Below are positions 48,196 through 58,954 of a DNA stretch of 64,000 bases, piece by piece (the stretch's first letter is position 1; every line of letters begins with the position of its first letter). The notes under the pieces are model-generated. The model was not told the origin of the DNA, ran no database searches, and was given only the letters and a program-made list of their open reading frames with translations. This DNA is from Rehmannia glutinosa. Its lineage: Eukaryota > Streptophyta > Magnoliopsida > Lamiales > Orobanchaceae. The DNA lies in the NCBI GenBank assembly GCA_016081115.2, contig CM071935.1, positions 22,362,653 through 22,426,652 of the forward strand, read 5' to 3'. The position numbers and the translations under genes are program-made.

Positions 48196-49731
48196 ATGGC
48201 CGAGCGAAGAAACCCCCAGGGTGGAAGGAGACGTGCACGCGGGACGGCACAACACAAAGTGGCACCGCCGGAGGTCGACCAAAACAGTCCAGAGGCATAT
48301 GGGGACAACTTGACAAATGCCGATGATCTTGAGCGATGGAATCGCTTGATCGGTCGCCAAATAGCTCCATCTCGCTACGCCGACGATGATTGTACCCAAA
48401 CTTTGGGGATACATGAGGACGTGTGGCGTCTTTTCGCCAAGGTAGGATGGATGAACTTCATGAGCCGAAGGTGGCCGACATTTAAAAGGTATACATTGGA
48501 GTTCTTGAGTACCGTGGAAGTACTCAAACAAGGCGGGACCTTTGAACCGTATATGATAAAGTTTCAGTTGGGGAATGTCCGTAGACAATTGTCTATGACC
48601 CAATTGAACACCATTTTCGAGGTCCCTACCAACGCTCGTACCCGCCCGATGCCTCATTATGATCAATACGACTTCTGGAGAATGCTTGTGGAAACACCAC
48701 AAACGGGGCCGATGTTTTATGCCGCGCGAACCGCCAAAGCCTCATGGATCCGTAATCCAGTTTTCCGGTACATTCAACGCGTGACTGCATCCTCCGTGTT
48801 CGCCCGAGAAAACATTGGAGGTATGACGACTAAAGAACTTTATCTTCTCTGGTGTATGGTTACAAACACCCCCTACAACACCGCTGTCAATTTTGCCGAA
48901 CAAATCGAACAGTTAGCTCGGCGGGAAGGGGGTACGATTTCGATAGGGGTCCTCATTACCCCTATTGCCCGGCATTTCAATGTTGATTTCCGAGGCTTGG
49001 AGCCTATCCCGGGCAGCACTCGGGTTAATTTGGCCTCGTTGCACCACATGAAGTTCATAGCAAACGAAGACAACAGATTGGTGCTTCTACAAAAGAAAGG
49101 TGCTGCATTTCCGTTGCCTAACCCACCTTACACCACCGTCGATACATTAACAGACACCACCAACTTCCTAATGAACTCTGACGCACATAACCAAATTACT
49201 GAGGCTATAGAGACAAGAAAGAGGTGTAGAGTTGAAGGTTTCTTAGATGAGGAGGATATGGTGGCGGAGGAGGATGCATTTCACGGCCGAGAAATGGGGA
49301 TGGAACCTCATCACCCCCAAATTGGGTATGATATACCCGAGTCCTCACACGGAGGCGATTACCCCCGACATTCTCAAAGTGGGGATCGCCCGGTCCTTCT
49401 CACATGGATGGAGGACCCCCGCGGCACCGATTTTCAAGACATGTTTTATGCGTTTGGGGAGAACTTGAGGCGGCAAGAAGAAGAGTTGAGGCGGCAAGGA
49501 GAGGATTTGAGGCAACATAGGGCTGATTTTTCGCATTGGCCGAGCGATCCGAGCGGCGTTCCGAGGAGACGTGGCAAGTGCTCCAACAGCTACAAATGTG
49601 GCATATTTCTCAAGGCCACTTCCCACCACCGCCGCCGCAGTGATTCAGGTATATCCCCATTTTTTGTTATTGAAATTCTATTTTTCCCCTTAGGACACTA
49701 TAATTTCATTCAAGTTTGGGGGGAGAGATAA
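48196..49731 (+). CDS. Athila-like 3' ORF (ATHILA ORF1/env-position protein)
   Basis: The frame opens at 48172, but ATGGCC at 48196 has the better context and lies just after a putative acceptor, giving 511 residues. N-terminus is Arg-rich. The core has IHEDVWRLFAKVGWMNF, RRWPTFKRYTLEFLSTVEVL, GNVRRQLSMTQLNTIFEVP and later GGMTTKELYLLWCMVTN and ISIGVLITPIARHFNVDF. This resembles the ATHILA ORF-1 / putative plant transposon protein families (PF03078, PF20167), recognised by pattern only. The C-terminus has a Glu/Arg/Gln heptad-like stretch (ENLRRQEEELRRQGEDLRQH). The stop lies within a purine-rich GTTTGGGGGGAGAGATAA. It is the only long intact ORF of the element; function unknown. Confidence 0.8.
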   Translation: MAERRNPQGGRRRARGTAQHKVAPPEVDQNSPEAYGDNLTNADDLERWNRLIGRQIAPSRYADDDCTQTLGIHEDVWRLFAKVGWMNFMSRRWPTFKRYTLEFLSTVEVLKQGGTFEPYMIKFQLGNVRRQLSMTQLNTIFEVPTNARTRPMPHYDQYDFWRMLVETPQTGPMFYAARTAKASWIRNPVFRYIQRVTASSVFARENIGGMTTKELYLLWCMVTNTPYNTAVNFAEQIEQLARREGGTISIGVLITPIARHFNVDFRGLEPIPGSTRVNLASLHHMKFIANEDNRLVLLQKKGAAFPLPNPPYTTVDTLTDTTNFLMNSDAHNQITEAIETRKRCRVEGFLDEEDMVAEEDAFHGREMGMEPHHPQIGYDIPESSHGGDYPRHSQSGDRPVLLTWMEDPRGTDFQDMFYAFGENLRRQEEELRRQGEDLRQHRADFSHWPSDPSGVPRRRGKCSNSYKCGIFLKATSHHRRRSDSGISPFFVIEILFFPLGHYNFIQVWGER

Positions 49732-51072
49732 CATTTTAATACATGAAAAGTGTGGATACAAAAAAAAAAAATCATGCATTTTGTGTTTTCATATAGTTGC
49801 ATTAGAGCACTCTAGGTTGCATTTGCATTAGAGCACGTTTATAGCTTTAGCACGTCTATTGCTTTAGTAGTGGTTAGAGAGTGTGTTGACCAAGCATGTG
49901 CAACTTGTTGTTTGTGTGTTGATTGAGAATTCATATTGTTGGGATTGGATCTTTGGTTATGGATTGATTGAGCCTTGAATAGATAGCTTTGAGCATGTTG
50001 ATATGAAAAACTTGGTGTGATGCTTTGAATTACATTTTGACAAGCCTGTGAGCTTTGAGCCTTTACTGCTTATATCTTGTTGTAATTTGAGTGTATCATT
50101 CATGTTGATTAAAATTCTAGAACTTGCTTGGGTATCTCTGTCAAGGCCACATGTGTATGTGAATTGTGAATGTGATTAAAGGCCATCTTTGCTAGCCTTT
50201 CAAGCCTTTTGCCTACCTAAAAATGTGAAAACTCTTAGTTAGCCAAGTTGAGCCTATAGCCTATTTCTTTGATAACCACAAAATTTAACCCTTGATCTTA
50301 ATATATTTCCATCACCTTAAACTCGAATGTATAACGTTGAGTAAAAGGGGAATGAACGAGGTTGAATGGGTGGGAATTGAAAAATAGGATAATTGGGCAT
50401 ACTTGGTTAAATGGAATAAAAAGAGGAAGGAAAGATGTTGAAAAAAAAATAATGGTGTTGAAAATGCACAAATGAAAAAGATTGAAAAGTTGATAAACTT
50501 GGGGGCGAAGGATTGTGAATGGAGGCGATTCTCAAAAGAAAGGAAGGAAATGGAGATAAATGAAGTTGATAAAAATGAGGGATGATTGGAGTAGCATATG
50601 GGATTGTAATGAAAATGATTGATATGCTCATCGGTCTATACACTCGAGTTTGAGTCACTTTATCAAAAAAAAAAACAATTTCCTACCTAAACCAAAGAGC
50701 CTTCATTACAACCAAATGAGAAAGTCCTTTATGATTCACAAATTGCATACACTCTCGTGGCGGAGATATGAGACAAATTGCAAGCCTATGGTAATTTTGC
50801 GACATCGAATTGATTTGAGCGTAAACACATCATATAACCTCGTGAGATGAGAGTATACACTTAACTTTGAGAGTTGGATTCAGAGCATTTCACTTTGTTT
50901 TATTTGAGGCGTGTTCTTTGATTAGATATTTGAGGCTTGATTGAGTTGTACTCAGCATTCATGACGAACAATTTGGATTTTCTTGTAGATTCTCGGTGTG
51001 CGTTGTTATCTTTATCTCCCTATTGTACTTTATCGTGTTCTAAATATTGTTGATCGGGATGGTCAACAGTTT
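49732..51072 (+). other. Athila-like 3' untranslated region
   Basis: T-rich non-coding sequence. There is no ORF above about 80 codons and no tandem repeat beyond a short GCATTAGAGCAC duplication (49799-49810 and 49826-49837). Confidence 0.6.
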
Positions 51073-51087
51073 AAGTTTGGGGGATTT
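51073..51087 (+). promoter_or_regulatory. Athila-like polypurine tract
   Basis: AAGTTTGGGGGATTT region directly before TGATAGG. A similar CAAGTTTGGGGGGAGAG occurs at 49713-49729. Confidence 0.75.
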
Positions 51088-52610
51088 TGATAGGCGTGAA
51101 TTTTGCATGTATTTTGAGGCGTATTTCGAGCTATAATGATAAGTAAACATGCATATACTCGCGTTAAATGTTACATATTCACTCCTTGTGGAAAAGATAT
51201 TACACTTTGCTTATTTTGTAGGAATTTCATGATATTTGAAGCTAATTGAATAAGAATATGAGGAAAGCAAAGTGGAAACACGGAGAATTGAGTGGATATA
51301 CGAAAAGTGAAGCCTAAAAGAGCGAAAGTTGAGCGTTCACGGAAAAGACAGGGGGCACACGGGTTGGGCGTGCCTCAAGACACCACCCGTGTACCCCTGT
51401 ATAAGGATAATTGAAGCTGCAGCATGGCGCACGGGTAGCCCATGCATGGGCGCACCACCCGTGCGCCCTACAGAGAGTCGGATTAATTCACCGGAGTGGC
51501 GCATGGGTAGGCCGTGCTCCGACGCACCACCCGTGTGCCCTACAGAGAGTTGAGGTATTTCAGCAGGGTGGCGCATGGGTAACCCGTGCGTGGGCGCACC
51601 ACCCATGCGTCTCATACTGAATCCCATAATCTATGACATTAAGCCCTAAACATGATGGGAGGTATAAAAAGGCTTTTTGGGGGGCGCACACAAGGACATT
51701 CTGGCATTTTTGGGATCTAGAACACAAGGCAAGAGTCAACTCTTGGAAGGAGACATCAAGGAGACAATCGGGTTGCATCGGAGCTTGAAGAACGGAGATA
51801 TATCGAGAGATTGTCGACGTTCCTAAGTTTTCTTGCTTCTCTTTTAGTTTCAATCTTTTAGTTTCATTTGTAATGACTTTGAACACTTTGTGTGTAAGTT
51901 GTTTAATCATGTGTAGCTAAACTCTTGTGATTTCCGGGTTTTGGAAGTAGATTAATGAACTCTTGTTGGATGTTTTAATCTTGGTTGAAGTTATTATCTT
52001 GAAGCCTATTTGAGTACTTTGAACTTATTCTTGTTTTATCACTTGGCCAATGATTTAACATGTTTGATATATTGATTCATAATTCGAGAGATGAGTTTCA
52101 ATATTAGATCTTGAGTACTTAACACGAATATTTGCATGAATCGAGAGGTTTGTGAATGTTTGTGAGGACATTTGATCTTTTGTGCATTTGGGAGTTGTAT
52201 ATCTTATGTTGAGTAGAGATGCTAGCATAGATATTTCAATCTACATTTTATATGCATCTCGAGAGGGAGGATAAAATAGCTTTGTGATCATCTTATAGGA
52301 ATATTGATAATAACGTGGATTGATTAAACTGTACAACAAGAGGATTATTAATTGAAACCTTAACTCGGAAATCCATTACATCATCTTGATACTTCTTTCA
52401 TTTGTGTTATTTTATTCTTGTGTTTTAGTGATTTAAATTGTCTTAATCTCAAAACAACAACCATCAATTATTGATCATCTAAATAAAAGTAAAACTATCT
52501 TGGCTCAATACTTAGCCTATTGATTTATTAGTCTCCGTGGATACGACCTTGCTACCCTATTCGATAACGAACACCGTACACTTGCGGTGAAGCTAAAAAT
52601 AAGGCGAACA
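51088..52610 (+). repeat. Athila-like 3' LTR
   Basis: TGATAGGCGTGAAT to ...AAGGCGAACA. Minisatellite at 51352-51612 and TATA at 51663-51670. Very close to the 5' LTR apart from one 42-bp indel and a few substitutions. Confidence 0.96.
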
Positions 52611-52615
52611 CTCGG
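52611..52615. repeat. target-site duplication CTCGG (right, Athila-like)
   Basis: Follows ...GGCGAACA at 52610; perfect copy of 42959-42963. Confidence 0.95.
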
Positions 52616-53783
52616 CTGGTTTCTCCAGCTACGACATCCTGAACAACCGCGTTTGCTTTGTGGGAACCAGGGGAATCTCTGGCTCGACATTTTGAGGCTC
52701 TTCAAGAGTGAAGGCATGTGTTTCAATATCCCTTTTCTTCAACGCAGCTGCCTTACGAGGCTTGGCAGTGCGCCTTTTGTTCATAACTGGAGAAGAAAGT
52801 AAGGACTCCTTCTCAGTCTCGGCTGTGGGGGCAGGGGCTTATGACTCGGCTGCTTGGGTAGGTGCTTGGGGTTTGTTTGGGGCAATCGCTTCTTCAATTT
52901 GGGCTTTGGGCGGGGGCAGTTTAGCTGCCGCAGCTCTCTTCTTTGGAACTGGCTTAGGGGAGAGAGCTTGAGAGGTCGCAGCTGTATCTTCTGTAGGGTC
53001 AGTTGATTCCCCCTCACTGGTATCAGCTTTCCTGGCATGAGCCTTCTTCTGTGCGACGGAGAGGTTAGCCTTAAACATCCTCTTGTTCGCATGAAAGAGC
53101 TTCCCATGGCACAAGGCGATCCCCTTTATCCCCATCAAATGGCCAATTACCAGGCCATACCCTATGGAGCATCCCATCCTCCTTGAAGGACTTGTTGCCC
53201 ACATTCTGATAGATTCGGCTGAAGACAAACTCTGCCCAGTTTACCTTCTTTTCTTCCATAATTGCAGCCATCACCATCAGCTTAGTCCGTGATAGCTGGT
53301 TGAAGCTCCCGAATTTCATGTCCACGCATTTGGACACAATGTCCATCAGCTTGTGGTAGTCTTTCTTAATTAGCTCTTTCTTAGCTATATAGACAGCTTT
53401 CGCAGCAGATTCGGTCTTTGCAATTTTTTCCAAGCTGCAGCCAAGTTCACATCCTTCTCGGCTATATCCTTTAGTCCTTCGGTCGATAGCTTGCAGTGTT
53501 CAGCAAGGTCCTTCGTAGTGATTTTAATGTTTTTGCCGTGAACGGATGAGCGAATCTCATCGTCATGCACTTCGGCATTCACGTAGAACATAACGACCTC
53601 CTCCAAATAGGTGTGGGTGAACTCCATGGAGAGAAAGTCCTTTAGACCGGACTTCTCGAGCTTATCCGCAATCTTCTTCACTAGGGCCTCATCAGCCCCC
53701 TGCTTAATCATTCCTTTGAAGTCCACAGTGGATCCTAAGTGGATCTTCTCGAATAACTTGACAAAGTCATACGTAGTAGCCAT
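52616..53783 (-). pseudogene. copia-2 accessory ORF, N-terminal third
   Basis: ATG at 53783 (MATTYDFVKLFEKIHLGSTVDF). An FYVNAEVHDDEI segment follows, then after a frameshift near 53400 KKDYHKLMDIVSKCVDMKF and AAIMEEKKVNWAEFVFSRIYQNVGNKSF, then a Lys/Ala/Pro-rich tail. The KKDYHKL...NWAEF...GYGLVI order is reminiscent of the 'putative plant transposon protein' domain (Pfam PF20167-like). That assignment is from memory of the pattern, not a search. The reading continues at 42963 after the Athila-like element. Confidence 0.75.
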
Positions 53784-54049
53784 TTTCAGAGAAAATAAAC
53801 AGTGAAAAAATGAGAAAATCTTGAACTTGGAAAGTAGGGTTTCGAACAGTTGTAGAGAGAATTCTTCTTGCTTGTTGAAGACGAGAGTATTTTGTGAGGA
53901 GAGAGAAAATGTATTTTTGGTTTATATGAGACTTGAAAGGATGGTTTTTGGAATTTGAAAAATTTGATCAGATCAACGGTTAGGATTTAGCCTTCAAAAC
54001 CGCATTAATGTCCCCACATTAAATGCAACGGCATTTATATCCAATCATA
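53784..54049 (-). promoter_or_regulatory. promoter-like leader of the copia-2 accessory ORF
   Basis: Minus-strand counterpart of 32001-32268. It has the same 18-mer (plus strand CATTTATATCCAATCATA, 54032-54049), a GCATTAA(T/A) block, an ACCGTTGATC block, ATATAAA (53927-53921) and a CT-rich leader to ATG at 53783. Distances from 18-mer and TATA to the ATG agree with copia-1 to within about 2 bases, although the intervening sequence has diverged. Confidence 0.5.
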
Positions 54050-54420
54050 TATTTTACTGTGCAGCTTTTGTATTGACAGTCATAATTACGCTGATGTCAT
54101 CCTTAAAAACATTCTCGCTCAAATAAAACGACTGCGTTTTTTTCACTTAGCTCATGAATGATTCAACTATTATCCAAAGTGTCTTAACTCTTCTTCTCTC
54201 TTCATATAAGATCACTCAACTGTCAGCTAACTCGATACAGTTGATTTCCCGACTAGGCTGTTTCACTTGGCTGATATGTGAAACTTGCTCAATTTCCATT
54301 CTCTTCTTTTTCAGATCTTTGATTGAGTCTTCTGAGTATCCTAACTCAGCTCAATTAACCCTAACTCATTCTTGAGCTCTTCAAATCTTGATTCACATAA
54401 TGGCTTTGTGAATATGTCAG
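54050..54420 (-). other. copia-2 end of pol and spacer
   Basis: The RNase H frame is lost at 54421. A shifted frame still shows the pol C-terminus down to about 54370. The rest is non-coding spacer. Confidence 0.5.
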
Positions 54421-57254
54421 CTAACTGCTTATCAATTGAGATGTATTCAGGGTGATGTATTTCTTTTCAACATGATCTCTTATAAAATGATATCTGACAT
54501 CAATGTGCTTTGTTCTTGAATGCAACACTGGATTCTTACTGATTTCAACAGCACTAGTGTTATCACACATAATTGGAATCTCTTTTTCTTCAATATCATA
54601 GTCTCTCAGTTGTTGTCTCATCCATAAGACTTGGGCACAATAGCTGCCCACAACTATGTGCTCTGCTTCAGCTGTGGATGTAGCTATTGAATTTTGTTTC
54701 TTGCTGAACCAAGAAACTAATCTATTTCCAAGCATTTGACAGGTGCATGATGTACTCTTCCTGTCAACTCTACATCCAGCATAATCTGAGTCTGAGTAAC
54801 CTACCAACTTGAATCTTCCTTCCTTTGGATACCATAAGCCAACTTCTTAGCATCCCTTTAAATACCTTAAGATTCTCTTAGCTGCAGTCATGTGACTCTC
54901 TTTTGGTGCAGATTGAAATTTAGCACATACACCTACTGCAAAGGTGATGTCCGGCCTACTTGCTGTTAGATAGAGCAATGATCCAATGAGGGCTCTCTAT
55001 CTAGTTTGATCAACAGTTTTTCCATCTGCATCAATGCCCATCTTGACTGATGTATTCATAGGAATCTTCACTGATGACTTCTCTTCCATACCAAACTTCT
55101 TCATTAAATCTCTGGAATACTTGGTTTGGCTTATGAAGGTTCTATCCTTCAATTGCTTGACTTGAAGTCCTAAAAAAAAGTCAGCTCTCCCATCATGCTC
55201 ATCTCAAATTTCCCTTGCATGAGGTTTGAGAACTTGTCATACAACTCTTTGTTTGTGGATCCAAAAATGATATCATCCACATATATTTGAACAAGCAGTA
55301 TACTCTCTTCATCTTGAATCTTGAAGAGTGTTCTGTCAACCTTGCTTTTGGTGAATCCATTTTCAGTTAGAAACTAAGACAATGTATCATACCATGCTCT
55401 TGGTGCTTGTTTCAATCCATACAATGTCTTCTTGAGCTTGTAGACTTTATCTCCAATAGTTTTCTGCTCAAAACCTTGAGGTTTTTCAACATAGACTTCT
55501 TCCTCTAACAGTCCATTTAGAAATGCACTTTTCATATCCATTTGATATACAGTGAAGTTCTTATGTGCAACATAAGCAAGAAACATTCTTATTGCTTCCA
55601 ATCTGGCAACAGGAGCGAAGGTTTCATCAAAATCTATCCCTTCTTCTTGGCAATACCCTTTGGCTACCAATCTTACTTTGTTTCTAACAACAGATCCCTC
55701 CTCGTTCATCTTGTTTCTGAATACCCACTTAGTACCAATAACATTTTGGTGGGTTGACCTTTGAACCAATTCCCATACTTTGTTTCTTTTAAACTGATTC
55801 AACTCTTCTTGCATGTCCTGAATCCAATGTGTGTCTTCCAATGCTTGAGACACATCTTTAGGCTCTATTTGGGAAATAAAACAAGTGACCATTGTTCTAC
55901 CCGTCCAAATCTCATAGGGAGTCTTGGTCAATTGCCTGTTAATCATGCATCTATTCTGAGTATAACATGTTGTATTTATGGCTTCAGCCCAAAATCTCTT
56001 AGGCAATCCAGCTTTAGCTAACATTATCCTTGCAGCTTCCTTGAGAGTTATGTTCCTTCTTTCAGCTACTCCATTCTGTTGTGGAGTCCTTGCTGCTGAT
56101 AACTCATGAGCAATACCATTTTTAACACAATACTGAGTTATAATCCCATTGATAAACTCAGTTCCCCTGTCAGATCTTATCTTTATAATGGTTTGACTCT
56201 TCTCATTTTGAACCCTTCTCATCAGCTGAGGTAACTTCTGTAGTGTTTCCTTCTTTTTACACATGAAAATTGTCCATGTATATCTTGAATAGTCATCAAC
56301 CACCACTAAGGTGTATTTCTTTCCACTGATGTTAGCTGGCTCAACAGGACCAAATAAATCCATATGCAATAGATGCAATATCCTGGTTGAAGAAGCACTT
56401 TGCTTATCCTTGAATGATGATTTGATTTGCTTTCTCATCTGGCATGCATCACATATGCTTTCTTTCTTGTACACTGAGTCTGGCAATCCTTCCACAAGAT
56501 GACTCCTTGCAAGCTTGTTGATTGTCTTGAAATTCAGATGACTCAACTTCTTGTGCCACAACCAACTTGATTCAGCCGTGCTCTTTGCTAGCAGACATGT
56601 GTTTGGTGTAGCAGTAGACCAATCTACCACATACATATTCTTTTGCCTTGACCTTTGCAGCACTATTTCATTTGATTCAGCATCCTTGATCTGGCATATC
56701 CCCATGTTGAATCCTACATTGTAGCATTTGTCACAGAGTTGGCTTATACTTAGCAGGTTGAAGTTGAGGCCTTCAACATAAGCAACATCTGTCATTTTCC
56801 AATCCATTTTTATTGATGGATCTTGTGCCTTTGATTTCCCCTGGAGCTTCATTTCCTCCAAATATTACTTTAGCACCTTTGATCTATTTGAATCTTGTCA
56901 GGTTTCTTTTATTCCCTGTCATATGTCTGGAACAGCCACTATCCATGTACCAGGTTCCTTGGCACTCAGTTGTTCCTTGAACTTGCAATCAAGGAAATCA
57001 GTTTTTAGGTACCCATACTTTCCTGGGTCCTGGGGGTTTAGTACTATAAGATGCTCCAACCAACCTATAGCCAGATGATCTGACTCTAAGAGGTTTCCAT
57101 CTATCAGTACCATAATCATAATGCATATTAGTAAATTACTTGGGGGTTTTAGGATCATACAACTGTCTCTTTTGTCTGTATGCCTGTGTGTTTGTTTTAG
57201 CAACTGCTTTCTTGGGGTAGTTGTGGAATTTCTGAGTGTAGTGCTTGGGTGCAT
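54421..57254 (-). pseudogene. copia-2 pol: protease, integrase, RT, RNase H (broken)
   Basis: Protease (57254-56900) has lost its D-S-G through a missing GATAGTG, as in copia-1, and runs into a stop. A 495-codon frame (56861-55374) holds the pre-integrase zinc-binding segment, the integrase core (VVVDDYSRYTW, RSDRGTEF, PQQNGVAERR) and the front of reverse transcriptase (KWVFRNKMNE, FDETFAPVARLEAIR, DMKSAFLNG). An in-frame deletion of about 540 bases relative to copia-1 removes the integrase C-terminus. A TAG at 55376-55374 ends this frame. YVDD follows at about 55290-55279. RNase H (54807-54421) includes SDSDYAGC and HFIRDHVEKK. Confidence 0.92.
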
Positions 57255-57552
57255 GAGTGTGCTGATAATAGCTCTTTTGCCTTGGGAATGACCTTTGCTG
57301 AGGTTGAGGTCTTTGCCATTTTGGCTTGTATCCCATAGGTCTTTGCTGATATTTCACATTGTTATTCCAATCAGCTTGACTTGGATAATTTCTACCATTC
57401 CCATCATATGTGTTTCTTTGATGAAATTTCTGGGGCTTTTGGTAGCTCTGTTTGGCTCTTACAAAGTATTTTCTGTTAGGAGTCTGCTGATGGATCTGTC
57501 TGAATTTCTTCTCAGCTGTCCTTTCAGCATACTCTACTGGCTTCTTTCCTTT
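57136..57552 (-). pseudogene. copia-2 gag-pol junction, basic Gln/Tyr-rich region
   Basis: Continuation of the polyprotein with KYQQRPMGYKPKWQRPQPQQ and HAPKHYTQKFHNYPKKA, matching copia-1 28305-28487. Frameshifted against both gag and the protease frame. Confidence 0.75.
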
Positions 57553-58828
57553 TCATTTATAACCAAGGCCAGTATGATTGTGATTGTGTTTTGGTGTGGA
57601 TGTGGGTGAAACATGTGGTGTTTTGGGTTTTTGGATTCCTTCATTAATTGAAGATCCTTTTTCCAAATTCACTCTTGGAGTTTGACTATGCACAAAGGAA
57701 TTGAATTTTATGCATGTCTTGTCTCCACACTCTTTTTGACTCATAATAAGTTCATCCAATGATTTGGATGCTTTTGTAGATGAGGCAATCACATTTTCAA
57801 GATCTTTTTCTCTTTTCTCAGTAGCAGCTAACTCTTCTAAGATCTTGGCATTTTCAACCTTCAGCTTAGTATTCTCACCAGCTATATGACTTAGAGTACT
57901 CAGCTCTTTTGTCAGCTGTGAGTTTTAGCTTTTAAGCTGGTTGTTTTCCTCATTCAAAAGTGTGTGTAAGGTTTTAATGTGTTCAAAATCTTTCACCATT
58001 TTACCTAATGAATCATAAAGATCCGTGGGTGATGAAGTGTGTGTATCACAGTCATTATCAGCTCTCTGATGTTCAGCTCTCTTGGGCGGCCTGTCCTCCC
58101 TTGCTTTGGAAGGTGCTGAAAGTCTCCTGGAGGTCTCACCCTTGTTTCTTTTATAGTTCTTGTTAAAGAACTTGTTGAATCTTTTTACCGTGAGGGCAAT
58201 TTCCTCCTTATCAATGGTCTCCTTTGGCTCATCTTTCTTGCCTTCACTGGCCAACAGTGTAGATGTCTTGGGTACATCTATTTCCTCTTGATCTTTTCTT
58301 CTCAGCTCAAACTCATAGGCTTTGAGGTTTGAGAATAGCTCATGATTCGATGTATTTGAGAGGTCCATTGAATGTCTCAGGGCCATAACCTTCATTTCCC
58401 ATTCAGCTGGGAGGGATCTTAGTATCTTCATGCACATCTCCTTTTGAGTGTACTCTTTCCCAAGAGCTGAAATCTCATTTGTTATCTCTGTGAATCTGGC
58501 ATCCAGCTGATCCAGACTCTCGCCTGCAAGCATTTTAAAATTTTCAAATTTTTGAACAGCAACAATTAGTTTATTCTCCTCAATCTGTTCTGATCCTTCG
58601 CAAATCAGGGTTAGCTTATCCCAGATTTCTTTGGCTGATTTGCACGACTTGACTTTGTTGAAAATCGCCTTGTCCAACATCTTGTAGAGTATATCCTTGG
58701 CCACATTGTCCAGGTTATATCTCTTTCTATCTTCATTGGTCCATTCAGTGCGTGGTTTTTGAGTACTTGTAGTGGCCCATCTTCTATCACAAACCACATC
58801 TCATCATGTAGGGCTGATAGGCTTCCAT
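57553..58828 (-). pseudogene. copia-2 gag (internally deleted)
   Basis: ATG at 58828. Compared with copia-1 there is an ~80-bp deletion directly after the start. The main frame (58797-57925, 290 codons) has the gag helices (DNVAKDILYKMLD, AKEIWDKLTLICEGSEQIEENKL, EKQ-type KMLAGESLDQLDARF, MCMKILRSLPAEWEMKV). Then KRAEHQ joins directly to RADNDCDTHTSS, skipping ~350 bp that encode the CCHC knuckle in copia-1. A further frame (57792-57553) continues the C-terminus. Without the knuckle it could not package RNA normally. Confidence 0.88.
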
Positions 58829-58940
58829 GATAATAACTTTGCATTAAGATGAAAGACTTTGAATAACACAAGTGTTAAATCTTTTGAAAAAGATTGAGAT
58901 ATAGCTCAGTAACCAGTGCGGAAGGCTCAATGAACCAACC

Positions 58941-58952
58941 GCTCTGATACCA
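58941..58952 (-). promoter_or_regulatory. copia-2 primer-binding site
   Basis: Minus strand TGGTATCAGAGC, two bases after the LTR end; initiator tRNA-Met type. Confidence 0.95.
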
Positions 58953-58954
58953 CT

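Larger units (their letters stand above)
42964..52610 (+). mobile_element. Athila-like Ty3/gypsy element lacking RT and integrase
   Basis: Complete 9.6-kb element with LTRs of 1479 and 1523 bp, a PBS of the TGGCGCCGTTGCC type and a PPT. Gag and protease remnants are Athila-like. They are followed at once by the GCTTGTTGGGAGGCAACCCAA motif (47259-47279), which I know from Athila elements just after pol. So reverse transcriptase, RNase H and integrase have been cleanly lost. A downstream ORF of about 511 codons is intact. It inserted into copia-2's accessory ORF. Confidence 0.93.

Noticed and set aside
49649..49694. Possible second intron (CAG/GTATAT ... CCTTAG) near the end of the Athila-like ORF
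   Set aside because: About 46 bp is too short for a plant intron, and the frame reads through.
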